Source of the DNA: Croceicoccus sediminis | GTDB lineage: Bacteria > Pseudomonadota > Alphaproteobacteria > Sphingomonadales > Sphingomonadaceae | Length of the DNA: 64,000 bases | Assembly (NCBI RefSeq): GCF_007570835.1 | Contig: NZ_SUNC01000001.1 | Location: 1,488,001 to 1,552,000 of the forward strand | Reading direction: 5' to 3' | In this document: positions 14,448-23,540 of the stretch, piece by piece | Numbering within the stretch: position 1 is the stretch's first letter | How the letters are laid out: each line of letters opens with the position of its first letter | The notes under the pieces: generated by a model | Databases searched by the model: none | What the model was told of the DNA's origin: nothing | The model's input: only the letters and a program-made list of their open reading frames with translations | Program-made: the position numbers and the translations under genes

Positions 14448-16280
14448 TCAGGCCCGACGCTGGTCGCGCTCATGCTCGAGCAGCCGGGCGTCGGGAAAAT
14501 TGTCCATCGCGGCCTTCACCATCGGCGAGTTGCGGACGATGTCCGCTTCTGCCTCTGCCTCGACCTTGCGGCGTTCGGTGATGGTGGGCGTGCCTTCCTG
14601 GTCGGGAGCAGCCCGTTCGACCTGCCAGCGTTCGCCCGTCGCGCGGTAAAGCGCGTCGCGAAGGTCGGCGGCCGGATCATCGTTGAAGCCGGATGCGAGT
14701 TGGTAAGTCAGGCGCCCCGGCGCAAGGTCCACGACACGAATCCAGTCGGTCATGATCTGGCCGACCTGCAGGCGTCCGGCTGCCTCGACTTGCGCGATCA
14801 GTCGGTCCCAGTCGGGAGCGGGTCCGGCGCGGACCTGGGCGGCGGGTGCCGCATCGCCCTGCGGTGCATCGCCGGTGGCGGGAGCGGGGGCCGCGACCGC
14901 CGGATTGGCGGCGATCTCGTCCAGCTTGCGCAGCAAGGAGCCGGGATCGGGCATGTCGGCGGCGTGAAGCACGCGCAGCAGCGCCATCTGCGCGGCCACG
15001 ATCGGTTCGGGCGCGCCGCGCACTTCCTCGTGTCCCTTCAGGAGCAGCTGCCACATGCGGTGGACCTGCGCCGGGCCCAGTTTCTGTGCCCATCCGGTCA
15101 GTTCTTCGCGTTCCTCCGCGCTCGGCCCGTCGGCCTCTCCGCCCTTGCCGTCTCTTTGACCCAGTTGGGCCAGGGCAATGCGGTGAACAAGGTCCATCTG
15201 CCCGCGCATGACCGCGATGGGTTCGACGCCCAGCGCATATTGCCGGTCCAGCACGTCGAGCATTTCCGGCCCGTTGCCCGTGAGCATGGCCGAAAGCAGG
15301 CGCCGCTGCACGCCCTTGTCGGCAAGGCCCAGCATGTCGCGGACCTGTTCGGCGGTGACGTGCGTGCCTTCGCCCTCGCTCGCCATGTCGGCATGGGCGA
15401 TGGCCTGGTCGAGGATGGAAAGACCGTCGCGCACCGATCCTTCTGCGGCCGAGGCCACCATGGCCAGCGCCTCGTCCTCCGCCGTCACGCCTTCTGCGGC
15501 GCAGACCTTGGCAAAGTGGTCCTTCAACATCGGCGCGGTGATGCGGCGCAAGTCGAAACGCTGACAGCGCGAGAGGACCGTGACCGGGAGCTTGTCCACC
15601 TCGGTCGTCGCGAACAGGAACTTCACGTGGGCAGGCGGTTCCTCAAGCGTCTTGAGCAGCGCGTTGAACGCATTGCGCGAGAGCATGTGAACTTCGTCGA
15701 TGATGTAGATCTTGTAGCGCGCGGACACCGCGGCATAGCGCACGGCCTCGATGATCTCGCGCACGTCATCGACGCCAGTATGGCTGGCCGCGTCCATCTC
15801 GATCACGTCGATGTGGCGACCCTCGGCAATGGCGCGGCACGGTTCGCACACACCGCACGGATCGATCGTCGGACCGCCCTGCCCGTCGGGGCCGATGCAG
15901 TTCAGCGCCTTGGCGATAAGCCGCGCCGTCGACGTCTTGCCGACCCCGCGCACGCCGGTCATCAGGAACGCATGGGCCAGCCGGTCGCGCTTGATCGCGT
16001 TGGCCAGCGTCTGGACCATCGCGTCCTGCCCGATCAGCTGGTCGAACGTTTGCGGGCGGTACTTGCGCGCCAGCACGCGATAGGGCTGCGCCGCCGGGGC
16101 GGGTGCCGCGACGGGTGCCGTTCGAACAGGCGCGGCCTCGGGCGCAGCCGCAACCGGGGCCGATGGTGCCGGATCGCCGAACAACGCGTTCTGGCCAGCC
16201 GCCTCCAGCTCCGCCGCGCTGGGCTTCGCGTCTTCGTCATCAGGCTCTTGCGAGCCGAAAATGTCGGGTGAATCGGACAT
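14448..16280 (-). CDS. dnaX: DNA polymerase III subunits gamma/tau
   Basis: The protein is 610 residues. It has a disordered Ala/Pro-rich N-terminal extension of about 70 residues and then the clamp-loader AAA+ domain. Walker A is GVRGVGKTST, a zinc-binding cysteine cluster is DPCGVCEPCR, and Walker B is IIDEVHMLSR. The sensor region is LFATTEVDKLP. A Pro/Ala linker leads to the tau C-terminal domain. It loads the beta clamp and couples polymerases at the fork. No A-rich slippery site for gamma production was looked for in detail. Confidence 0.95.
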   Translation of the reverse strand: MSDSPDIFGSQEPDDEDAKPSAAELEAAGQNALFGDPAPSAPVAAAPEAAPVRTAPVAAPAPAAQPYRVLARKYRPQTFDQLIGQDAMVQTLANAIKRDRLAHAFLMTGVRGVGKTSTARLIAKALNCIGPDGQGGPTIDPCGVCEPCRAIAEGRHIDVIEMDAASHTGVDDVREIIEAVRYAAVSARYKIYIIDEVHMLSRNAFNALLKTLEEPPAHVKFLFATTEVDKLPVTVLSRCQRFDLRRITAPMLKDHFAKVCAAEGVTAEDEALAMVASAAEGSVRDGLSILDQAIAHADMASEGEGTHVTAEQVRDMLGLADKGVQRRLLSAMLTGNGPEMLDVLDRQYALGVEPIAVMRGQMDLVHRIALAQLGQRDGKGGEADGPSAEEREELTGWAQKLGPAQVHRMWQLLLKGHEEVRGAPEPIVAAQMALLRVLHAADMPDPGSLLRKLDEIAANPAVAAPAPATGDAPQGDAAPAAQVRAGPAPDWDRLIAQVEAAGRLQVGQIMTDWIRVVDLAPGRLTYQLASGFNDDPAADLRDALYRATGERWQVERAAPDQEGTPTITERRKVEAEAEADIVRNSPMVKAAMDNFPDARLLEHERDQRRA

Positions 16281-16434
16281 TGCCAGCCAATCTAGGCACG
16301 CATCTCGCCGCTGTCGAACCGTCAGGTGCTCTCAATCCGCCGAAAACTGTGAAAGGTTTGGCAACTGGCGACGGAACACGGGCTTTACGCCGCGAAAGTG
16401 CGGGTTCGGACGTGCCACGCGATGTGATGAAAAA

Positions 16435-16525
16435 GGAGCCGGGCGACCCGCTGCCATCCGTTATGGCTGCTTCCTTCCGGACCTGACCAGGTTGGCGGAC
16501 GCGAACGTCCACCCGACTCCCGGTG
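16435..16525 (-). ncRNA. ffs: Signal recognition particle RNA (4.5S, small bacterial type)
   Basis: On the minus strand the conserved SRP domain IV hairpin is complete: CAGGTCCGGAAGGAAGCAG sits in the apical loop, flanked by pairing arms. The outer ends CCGGG / CCCGG (16519-16523 and 16439-16443) close a hairpin of about 90 nt. The tail CTCCTTTTT gives a U-tract at 16431-16435, which would terminate it. It binds Ffh for co-translational targeting. Its place just upstream of dnaX is the conserved location. The ends are estimated to within a few bases. Confidence 0.92.
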
Positions 16526-16658
16526 CGCGATATGGCGATCTTCACCGGCGAACGCAAGTCCAAGATCGGAACAGAATCCAGGGGATATGGTTACCTCGAT
16601 TGGGGCTGGTTTCGGTGCGTGGTATCTGGATGTCATGGACAGAAAGGTTAATTCGCCA

Positions 16659-17192
16659 ATGCGTACTCGCCTCTTTACCGCGCCGATTGCCGCCGCCGCG
16701 ATCCTGTCGCTGGCCCTGCCCGCGCCCGTCATGGCCGCGCCGGAGAGCGAACTGTCCATGCTCGTCAGCAGTTTCGAGGGCATCGATTTCGGGGACGACT
16801 CGGGCGAATACGCCCGTGATGGAGAGTGCGACGACCTGCGCTTCGATGGCGAAGGCATGACGCAGACGCCGCTTCTGGCCGAAGATCTCTATCACGATGC
16901 CAGCGATTGCCGCGCCGCGTTCGAGGCGAATCGAATCACGCTAAGCCCCATGTTCATGCGCCTGTCGGGCAAAGCGGAGATCGTGTGGGGTGACGATTCG
17001 GGCGATTTTTCGCGCGACGGTGAATGCGACGATATGCGTTTCGAAGGTCAGGGCATGACATTCACGCCGCTGATCGCTGAAGACATCGGCCGCGATGCCA
17101 GCGATTGCCGCGCCGCATTCGAAGAGGGCAAGATCACCTGGCGCTCAGGGCCCATCGGCCGGCTCGATCAGGAACCGGCGTCTTTCAGCTGA
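16659..17192 (+). CDS. Secreted protein with two Asp/Cys-rich tandem repeats
   Basis: The protein is 177 residues from the ATG at 16659 (MRTRLFTAPI), chosen because it gives a clean signal peptide cleaved after VMA-A. In-frame ATGs at 16587 and 16635 exist. Two repeats of about 52 residues (about 43-94 and 109-160) share GDDSG-x-x-x-x-DGECDD and DASDCRAAFE. Each has two cysteines (57/84, 122/150) that could form a disulfide. The acidic DDSG-x-x-x-x-DGECDD patch could bind a divalent cation such as calcium. That is a guess, and no function was recognised. Confidence 0.72.
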   Translation: MRTRLFTAPIAAAAILSLALPAPVMAAPESELSMLVSSFEGIDFGDDSGEYARDGECDDLRFDGEGMTQTPLLAEDLYHDASDCRAAFEANRITLSPMFMRLSGKAEIVWGDDSGDFSRDGECDDMRFEGQGMTFTPLIAEDIGRDASDCRAAFEEGKITWRSGPIGRLDQEPASFS

Positions 17193-17206
17193 ATTGAGAG
17201 CCGCGT

Positions 17207-17485
17207 TTAGCGGAAGTTGTCGGCGTAGGCCTGAATCTTCAGGCGGCGCGGCGGCGTCGGCACCACGTGCGCCTCGATCCCGTACTTTTCGGCATAGGCG
17301 ACGGCCGCGTCGCAGTCGGGGAATTTGAGCTGCACCTGCTGCTGCGTATCGCCAGACCCGGCCCATCCCATCAGGGGGTCGGGCTTCTTCGCCTCTGCCG
17401 GAACGAAGTCGAGCACCCATTCGCCGGTCCGTGCACGGCCGGACTGCATGGCGTTCTTCGGGCGCTGATAGATGCGAGCGGGCAT
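17207..17485 (-). CDS. NDUFS4-like ETC complex I accessory protein
   Basis: The protein is 92 residues from the ATG at 17485, preceded by AGAAGGAA. The sequence MPARIYQRPKNAMQSGRART, then WVLDFVPAE, DPLMGWAGSGDTQQQVQLKF and DAAVAYAEKYGIEAHV, matches the conserved ETC_C1_NDUFS4 family (PF04800). That family is shared by alphaproteobacteria and the 18-kDa subunit of mitochondrial complex I. It likely attaches to the peripheral arm of NADH dehydrogenase. It is not near nuo genes here. It is downstream of hrpB on the same strand. Confidence 0.88.
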   Translation of the reverse strand: MPARIYQRPKNAMQSGRARTGEWVLDFVPAEAKKPDPLMGWAGSGDTQQQVQLKFPDCDAAVAYAEKYGIEAHVVPTPPRRLKIQAYADNFR

Positions 17486-17554
17486 GACGTTCCTTCTGGG
17501 TCGACTGTCCGGCGACCGATATGCGATTCGCTTGCCCGGCTCAAGCAGGGAGGT

Positions 17555-17586
17555 GGGCGAAATCAGCGTTTGGGGCGAAATCAGCG
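17555..17586. repeat. Short tandem duplication spanning the hrpB stop codon
   Basis: GGGCGAAATCAGCG occurs at 17555-17568 and again at 17573-17586, an 18-base period. The second copy contains the TCA that is the minus-strand stop codon of hrpB (17581-17583). The first copy repeats the TCA in the same frame 18 bases downstream of that stop. Confidence 0.6.
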
Positions 17587-19995
17587 GTTGAAGGCATTCT
17601 TGGTCTTCAGACTGGGCTTTTCCTCCCACGGACGGTCGGGCCAGCGATGCTTGGGATAGCGGCCCTTCATGTCCTTTGCCACGTCGGCCCAGCTGCCGCG
17701 CCAGAACCCCGGCAAGTCGCGCGTCGCCTGTATCGGGCGGCCCGCGGGACTGGTGAGGTTGAGGAGGAGCGGTGTTTTTCCGATCATCGGATGGTTATCC
17801 AGCCCGAACAGCGCCTGCACCCGCACCTCCACCGAGGGCGCGTTCTCTCCGCCATAATCGATCGCGTGGCGCGTACCGGCCGGGCTTTCGAACTCTTTCG
17901 GGGCCAGCGTGTCGAGCCTTTGCCGCGTGTTCCAGTCGATCCGCGCCAGCAGCGCATCGGTGAGCGGACCTTTCGGCAGATCCAGATCGCGCCGCCCGTG
18001 CAAAAGCGGCAGCAGCCATTCTTCCGCACTTTGAGCCAGAGTATCGGACGAAAGTTCGGCGATCCCGACATGGCCCGCGCGGGCGATAAGTGTCCGGGGC
18101 AGGATCGCGTCCAGCCGGTCGACAGCCTTTTCCAGCAGGAGCGCCGCAACCGCATCGGGATCGGGCTTAGGGTCGGGTCCGCTCGCCAGCGTGATCGCGT
18201 CCAGCCGCCGTTGCAGCCGCGCTTCGACTCGCCCTTCGCCCTCGTTCCAGTTGAGGACCGAGCGCCGCTCTATCCTTTCCGCGAATGCCGTTTCGATTTC
18301 CGCCCCGGTCAGGGTCGCAGCCGCCGTGATTCGCGCGCCCTTGGCCTGACCTTGCGCGTCGCCAATGGCCAGCCACTCCTCTCGCGCCAGAGGCGATGCC
18401 GGGTCCAGCGTGAAGCCGCGTCCCGATGCCGACAGCCAGTTCTCCCCGCTCGCATCGCGGCGGCGCGCCACGTTGCCGGGGTTCGCCTTTGCCAGGAAAA
18501 GCGCCGGATTGCCGCCAGCCGTCTTGCCCGGTGCCAGCTTTTCGGCCCGCTTCGCCCAGCCGTCGGCCAGCCGCCGCGCCGCATCGGCCCTGCGGCCACG
18601 CTCCCCTTCCATGCGGGACAGCCGCTGCAACAAGTCCTCGCCCCGTCCGCCAAGGCCGCGTTCCTGCAAGAGCAGCGCCATGCGCGCGGCATCGCGGGCC
18701 TGCGCCGCTTCGGCCCCGAAAAGGACCATGGCAGCGTGGACCGGGTCCATCGGCAGCTGCGAAAGCTTCTCCCCGAAGTCGGTGATGTGCCCCTGATCGT
18801 CGAGCGCGCCCATCGCCGCCAGCCTGTCGCGCGCCCCAGACAGCGCGGGCGCGGGCGGCGGGTCCAGCCACGGCAGGCGCGTCGGGTCCGCCTCACCCCA
18901 CTTGGCCAGCGACAGCGTCAGGGGCGCAAGGTCGGCTTTCTCGATTTCAGGCGTGTCGAATTCGGGGCGACCGGCATGGCCAGCCTCCTCCCACAGACGA
19001 TAGGCGACGCCCGGCCCCTGGCGCGCCGCGCGGCCTGCACGCTGGGCGGCAGCGGCGCGGCTGGCGCGGCGGGTGACGAGATGGCTGGTGCCGGCGGCAA
19101 TGTCGAATTCGGCAGAGCGGGAGAGCCCGCAATCGACCACGACCGACACACCGTCCAGCGTCAGCGACGTCTCTGCAATCGCGGTGGCCAGCACGATACG
19201 GCGGCGTCCATCGGGATCGCGCCGGATCGCCAGTCGCTGCGCCGCCGGTTCGACCTGCCCGTGCAGCGGCAGGATCGGCGTATCGGGCAGGCGTTGCTCC
19301 AGCCGTTCGCGCACGCGCTCGATCTCCCCCAAGCCGGGAAGGAAGGCGAGGATGTCGCCCTCTTCCTCGCGCCATGCGGTCAGGACCGCGCTGGCGACTT
19401 GCTCGTCCATCCGCTTTTCCGCCCTCGTGCCGAGCCATTCGATGCGCAGCGGCCAGGCCTTGCCCTCGCTCTCGATCACCGGCGCGTCATCGCCCAGAAG
19501 GCGGGAGAAACGCGCGCCGTCGATCGTCGCGCTCATTACCACAACGCGCAGGTCTTCGCGCAGGACCGACCGGCTTTCGATGGCAAGCGCGAGACCGAGA
19601 TCGCTGTCGAGGTGGCGTTCATGCGCCTCGTCGAACAGCACCGCGCTGACGCCCGGCAGATCGGGATCGGCGACGATGCGGTTCACGAAAATCGCCTCTG
19701 TCATGACAATGATACGGGTCTTGGCCGAGACTTTCGTATCCATGCGGGTGGCATAGCCAACGGTATCGCCCGCCTTTTCGCCCAGCATTTCGGCCATGCG
19801 TTCGGCAGCGGCGCGGGCGGCCACGCGGCGGGGGCTGAGCAAAAGGATCTGTCCTTCGCACCAGTCCTCGCTGATCAGCGCCGGGGCGACGGCGGTGGTC
19901 TTGCCCGCGCCCGGCGGTGCGATCAGGACAGCGCCGGTCCCGCTTTGCAGCGCGGCGAGAAGGTCGGGAAGGACGGCTTCGACCGGAAGGGTCAT
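17581..19995 (-). CDS. hrpB: ATP-dependent helicase HrpB
   Basis: The protein is 804 residues, the usual HrpB size. It has DEAH-box helicase motifs: Walker A PPGAGKTT near the N-terminus, DEAH in LFDEAHERHLDSD, SAT in VVMSATIDGARF, and motif VI QRAGRAARQGPGVAYRL. The HA2-like and HrpB-specific C-terminal domains follow. It is a cytoplasmic DEAH RNA-type helicase of poorly defined role, and is not essential in E. coli. The start MTLPVEAVLPDLLAAL is close to the family consensus. Confidence 0.95.
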   Translation of the reverse strand: MTLPVEAVLPDLLAALQSGTGAVLIAPPGAGKTTAVAPALISEDWCEGQILLLSPRRVAARAAAERMAEMLGEKAGDTVGYATRMDTKVSAKTRIIVMTEAIFVNRIVADPDLPGVSAVLFDEAHERHLDSDLGLALAIESRSVLREDLRVVVMSATIDGARFSRLLGDDAPVIESEGKAWPLRIEWLGTRAEKRMDEQVASAVLTAWREEEGDILAFLPGLGEIERVRERLEQRLPDTPILPLHGQVEPAAQRLAIRRDPDGRRRIVLATAIAETSLTLDGVSVVVDCGLSRSAEFDIAAGTSHLVTRRASRAAAAQRAGRAARQGPGVAYRLWEEAGHAGRPEFDTPEIEKADLAPLTLSLAKWGEADPTRLPWLDPPPAPALSGARDRLAAMGALDDQGHITDFGEKLSQLPMDPVHAAMVLFGAEAAQARDAARMALLLQERGLGGRGEDLLQRLSRMEGERGRRADAARRLADGWAKRAEKLAPGKTAGGNPALFLAKANPGNVARRRDASGENWLSASGRGFTLDPASPLAREEWLAIGDAQGQAKGARITAAATLTGAEIETAFAERIERRSVLNWNEGEGRVEARLQRRLDAITLASGPDPKPDPDAVAALLLEKAVDRLDAILPRTLIARAGHVGIAELSSDTLAQSAEEWLLPLLHGRRDLDLPKGPLTDALLARIDWNTRQRLDTLAPKEFESPAGTRHAIDYGGENAPSVEVRVQALFGLDNHPMIGKTPLLLNLTSPAGRPIQATRDLPGFWRGSWADVAKDMKGRYPKHRWPDRPWEEKPSLKTKNAFNR

Positions 19996-20008
19996 TGACC
20001 CACCGGGA

Positions 20009-21019
20009 TCAGAAGCGGCGGGAAACCGCGAACTGCGCAGCTTCGATCATCGCGGCGCGCGCCTCGTTCGCCGGAAAGCCGGAGATCGAATCGATGGCGC
20101 GGTTGGCGAAATGCTTGGCCCGTTCGCGCGTGTCGGCCACCGTGCCATGCTTCGCGATCAGCGAGGTGGCGTGGGCCAGGTCTTCGTCCGACGAACGGCG
20201 GCCCTGCATCGCATCCTGCCAGAACTGGCGTTCCTCGGCATTGCCGCGCGCATAGGCCAGGATCACGGGCAGCGTCATCTTGCCATCGCGGAAATCGTCA
20301 CCCTTGTCCTTGCCGCTTTCGCCGACTTCGGAATCGTAGTCGATGGCGTCGTCGACAAGCTGGAACGCGATGCCGAGATTGCGGCCATAGTCGTCCAGCT
20401 TCTGTTCGATCGCGGGATCGCGCTCGGCGACGACCGCGGCGATCCGGCAGGCGGCGGCGAAGAGGGCAGCGGTCTTGGCGCCGACGATGTCGAGGTACTG
20501 CTCCTCGCTGGTTTCAACGCGGCGCTGGGCGGTCAGCTGGTCGACTTCGCCCTCGGCGATGATCGCGCTGGCGCCCGACAGGATTTTCAGGACCTTGAGG
20601 CTGCCATCCTCGACCATCAGTTCGAACGAACGGCTGAACAGGAAATCGCCGACCAGAACCGCGGCCGGGTTGCCGAAGACAATGTTCGCGGCCTGTTTGC
20701 CGCGGCGCATGTCCGATCCGTCGACGACGTCGTCGTGCAGCAGGGTCGCGGTGTGAATGAACTCCACCGCCGCGGCGAGCTTGTGATGGCGCGAGCCTTC
20801 GTATTCGAGCAACGCGGCACTGGCCAGCGTCAGCATCGGGCGCATCCGTTTGCCGCCGCCCGCGATCAGGTGACCGGCAAGTGCCGGGATCAGCGGGATT
20901 TTCGACTGCATGCGATCGAGGATGATCTGATTCACGCAGTTCATGCCGTCCGCCGTCAGGGCAAGGACAGGCTCAAGCGAAGGTTCGCTACGGGGCATCG
21001 TATGGACGGTCGCACTCAC
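20009..21019 (-). CDS. ispB: All-trans polyprenyl diphosphate synthase (octa/decaprenyl type)
   Basis: The protein is 336 residues if the GTG at 21019 (VSATVHTMPR) is used, which resembles family N-termini. An ATG at 21055 has a better ribosome site, and one at 20998 is shorter. The first Asp-rich motif is LLHDDVVDGSDMRRGK and the second is FQLVDDAIDYDSE. GGGKRMRPML is the IPP-binding region. It extends isoprenoid chains for the ubiquinone tail, probably Q10 as in sphingomonads. The product length cannot be read directly. Confidence 0.92.
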   Translation of the reverse strand: MSATVHTMPRSEPSLEPVLALTADGMNCVNQIILDRMQSKIPLIPALAGHLIAGGGKRMRPMLTLASAALLEYEGSRHHKLAAAVEFIHTATLLHDDVVDGSDMRRGKQAANIVFGNPAAVLVGDFLFSRSFELMVEDGSLKVLKILSGASAIIAEGEVDQLTAQRRVETSEEQYLDIVGAKTAALFAAACRIAAVVAERDPAIEQKLDDYGRNLGIAFQLVDDAIDYDSEVGESGKDKGDDFRDGKMTLPVILAYARGNAEERQFWQDAMQGRRSSDEDLAHATSLIAKHGTVADTRERAKHFANRAIDSISGFPANEARAAMIEAAQFAVSRRF

Positions 21020-21135
21020 GGGCGCCCGTTTGGGCGTTGCGGCGCGGAATGGCAAGAGCCTTGCGGCCTATCCATCGCCCATCACGCCATTTTGCTTTGC
21101 CTGCCCCCCACCCGCTTTGCTAGGGGCCTGCCACC

Positions 21136-21444
21136 ATGAGCGGATCGAACGAACAGCAGGATACGCCGGACAAGGTTCTGGCCAGTTTTCGCAAAAGCAT
21201 CGACAACATCGATGCCGCGCTGGTGCATATCCTTGCCGAGCGGTTCCGCATCACCAAGGCGGTTGGCGAATACAAGGCGCAGACCGAACTGCCGCCCGCC
21301 GATCCCGACCGCGAGAAGAAACAGATCGCGCGGCTGCGCAACCTGGCCGAAGAAGCCGATCTGGACCCGGAATTTTCCGAAAAGTTCCTGCGCTTCATCA
21401 TCGACGAGGTCATCCGCCACCACGAACAGGCGCGCGGACAGTAA
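21136..21444 (+). CDS. Chorismate mutase (AroQ class)
   Basis: The protein is 102 residues, a single monofunctional AroQ helical domain. The N-terminal helix RKSIDNIDAALVHILAERFRIT contains the catalytic Arg and the AERF-x-x-T signature. KAVGEYKAQTELPPADPDRE supplies the catalytic Lys and the second Arg. FLRFIIDEVIRHHE forms the last helix. It converts chorismate to prephenate for Phe and Tyr synthesis in the cytoplasm. There is no signal peptide and no fused dehydratase. Confidence 0.93.
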   Translation: MSGSNEQQDTPDKVLASFRKSIDNIDAALVHILAERFRITKAVGEYKAQTELPPADPDREKKQIARLRNLAEEADLDPEFSEKFLRFIIDEVIRHHEQARGQ

Positions 21445-21471
21445 GCTTCGCAGGCGGCGCAGTGCCGCTGG

Positions 21472-21936
21472 TCAGCTGCCGAGGATCGCCTGAAGGCTGT
21501 AGAAAAGCACGACCACGAAGGCGAGAAACAGGCACAGGACGACGAGCGAGCGGGTATCGTCGCGTTCGGTGCGGACTTCGCGGACGCGGCGGCGCGGCGC
21601 CTCTACCGGATGGGGCATGTTTGACCGGGTCCGGCGGGCGGCATCGTCGACCACCGATGCGGGGATCGGCGCAAAGAAGCGGCAGCCATATTCATCGGCA
21701 TCGTGCCACATGACTTCGGCGGCGGTGTTTCCGATCTGAGGCAGGTCGACCTGTACCGTATCGCCAACGCGCAAGGCGCGCGGGCTGGACAGCATCATGC
21801 CCGAAGTGGAGAGGTTGATGAGCGTCAGGGGATAGTCCCCCACCGCGTCATGCGTGACGAGGCGGACCGAAACGCGGTTAGCGCGACGTTGTTCGTCAAG
21901 CTTCGCCATCGCCATGCCCATTGCTTTCAACCCCAT
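21472..21936 (-). CDS. PilZ domain protein with C-terminal membrane anchor
   Basis: The protein is up to 154 residues. Several start codons cluster at 21936-21909, and the true start may be the later MAKLDEQRR. The PilZ c-di-GMP motif is visible as RRANR followed by NLSTSGMMLSS (D/N-x-S-x-x-G). The C-terminus has one hydrophobic helix, LVVLCLFLAFVVVLFYSLQAIL, after a basic linker, so the PilZ domain faces the cytoplasm from the inner membrane. It may be an effector for the GGDEF-EAL protein elsewhere in the window, but no link is shown. Confidence 0.85.
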   Translation of the reverse strand: MGLKAMGMAMAKLDEQRRANRVSVRLVTHDAVGDYPLTLINLSTSGMMLSSPRALRVGDTVQVDLPQIGNTAAEVMWHDADEYGCRFFAPIPASVVDDAARRTRSNMPHPVEAPRRRVREVRTERDDTRSLVVLCLFLAFVVVLFYSLQAILGS

Positions 21937-22010
21937 TACATTAGCGGTTCTTCACACCTTTTTCTATCGCGTAAACGGTTAACGATTTGTGCAGGAATCC
22001 CCCATGCACG

Positions 22011-23540
22011 TCATTTGTCATTAATTATCGCGCGGGGCAGGCGCAGTTCGACAAGAAGACCGCCCAGATCCTCGCTTTCGCCCAAGGCGACGGTCCCTCC
22101 GTAGATCTCCACCACATCGCGCACGATGGCCAGGCCCAGGCCGGTTCCCGGCTTCCCGGTGTCGAGTCGCGCGCCGCGATCGAAGATGCGTTGCCGCTCC
22201 GCCTCGGGAATGCCGCGGCCGTCATCCTCGATCCACACGACGCACATGCGCGGGTTGTCCGGTTCGGCATCGACCGTCACGAAGACGCTGCCGCCGCCGT
22301 ATTTCGCAGCGTTCTCGATGCAGTTGCCCAGAAGCTCGTCGAGGTCCTGCCGTTCTATCGCGACAATCGTCTCCCCTTCCGTCCCGCCGGCGATATCGAA
22401 GCGCACGTGGTGGTAGAGGCGCGAAACCGCGCGTTCCACCGCCACGGCCGCTTCTTTGACGTCGGCGCGGGCAAGTCCGGTCGCGCGGCGGCCCACGGCG
22501 CGGGCGCGGGCAAGGTGGTGATCGACCTGCCGCCGCATCGTCGCGGCCTCGCGCTGGACAAGTTGATCGAGATCGGGCGCATGGGCCGCCGCGGCGTTGT
22601 TGAGCACCGTCAGCGGCGTTTTCAGCGCATGGGCAAGATTGCCGGCATGGGCGCGGGCTTCTTCTGCCTGACGCTCCGAATGGGCGAGCAATGCATTCAA
22701 TTCCTCCACCATCGGTTGCACTTCCAGCGGTAGCGGTTCGGTAACGCGGCTTTCGCCCGTCACGCGGATACGCTGGATCGCGCGGCGCACCCCGCGCAGC
22801 GGCGAAAGGCCGAGCCAAGTCTGCAGCGCCGCCATCATGATCAGGCCGCCTGCCAGCACGATGAAGCTGTAGAACAGGATGGACCGGAACCGCGCGATCT
22901 GCGCATCGAGTTCCTCGCGGCTGGCGGCGACGACGAACCACCACGTGGTGTCGCTTCCCGGTAGCATGATCGGACGCTGCATCACGCGCAGCGGTTCGCC
23001 GGGGAACTGGACGCTGTCGAAAACCATCGGCTCGAGATGCCCGCTGGGCCGTATTTCAAGCGAGCGGTCCCATAGTGAGCGCGACGGGAAATCCTCGTGC
23101 CCTTCGCCCGTTATCTGCCAGTAGAGGCCCGAATTTGGCTCAAGAAACCGCTGGTCGCCCAAGGGGCGGGAGAAGAACACCTCTCCGTCCGGTCCGATTT
23201 CGGCCGAGGCGACCATGGCGGTTAGCATGTATTCCAGCTGTTCGTCGAAATTGCGGGTGATGAGGCTGGACAGCGTGCGATCCAGCGCGACGCCGCCGAT
23301 CAGCAGCAGGAACACGATCCACCCGATCGCGATCAGCATCATGCGCCGCGACAGCGAACCGGTGTGCCCGGCGTTCAGGATATGCTCCGGCCGGACAAGG
23401 CGGCGCGCGACCTTGAGCCGGTACTTGCCAATACCGCTCGTGCCCACGGCTGAAGGGGGCGCAGAAGCGCCGCCTTCGCCGTCGGGGCGATCAGCCGCGG
23501 GGCTGGTCGGCGGGATCGTCGAGGCTGTATCCAAGGCCAC
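22011..23540 (-). CDS. Sensor histidine kinase of a two-component system
   Basis: The protein is 509 residues. A cytoplasmic Pro/Ser-rich N-terminus of about 65 residues leads to TM1 (about 68-86), a periplasmic sensor (about 87-215) and TM2 (about 219-240). A HAMP-like segment and the H-box NLAHALKTPL (phospho-His304) follow. The ATPase boxes are N (GNCIENAAKYGG, N406), G1 (EDDGRGIP) and G2 (GTGLGLAIV). The architecture resembles PhoQ. Its start overlaps the response regulator gene by 50 bases, so they are coupled. A later start near the N-terminus is possible. Confidence 0.92.
   Translation of the reverse strand: MALDTASTIPPTSPAADRPDGEGGASAPPSAVGTSGIGKYRLKVARRLVRPEHILNAGHTGSLSRRMMLIAIGWIVFLLLIGGVALDRTLSSLITRNFDEQLEYMLTAMVASAEIGPDGEVFFSRPLGDQRFLEPNSGLYWQITGEGHEDFPSRSLWDRSLEIRPSGHLEPMVFDSVQFPGEPLRVMQRPIMLPGSDTTWWFVVAASREELDAQIARFRSILFYSFIVLAGGLIMMAALQTWLGLSPLRGVRRAIQRIRVTGESRVTEPLPLEVQPMVEELNALLAHSERQAEEARAHAGNLAHALKTPLTVLNNAAAAHAPDLDQLVQREAATMRRQVDHHLARARAVGRRATGLARADVKEAAVAVERAVSRLYHHVRFDIAGGTEGETIVAIERQDLDELLGNCIENAAKYGGGSVFVTVDAEPDNPRMCVVWIEDDGRGIPEAERQRIFDRGARLDTGKPGTGLGLAIVRDVVEIYGGTVALGESEDLGGLLVELRLPRAIINDK

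Noticed and set aside
14472-16271. 599-codon open frame on the plus strand opposite dnaX
   Set aside because: High GC leaves long antisense frames. It lacks any recognisable domain, and its composition follows the DnaX codons read backwards.
17521-19998. 825-codon open frame on the plus strand opposite hrpB
   Set aside because: An antisense shadow. The minus strand has full DEAH helicase motifs.
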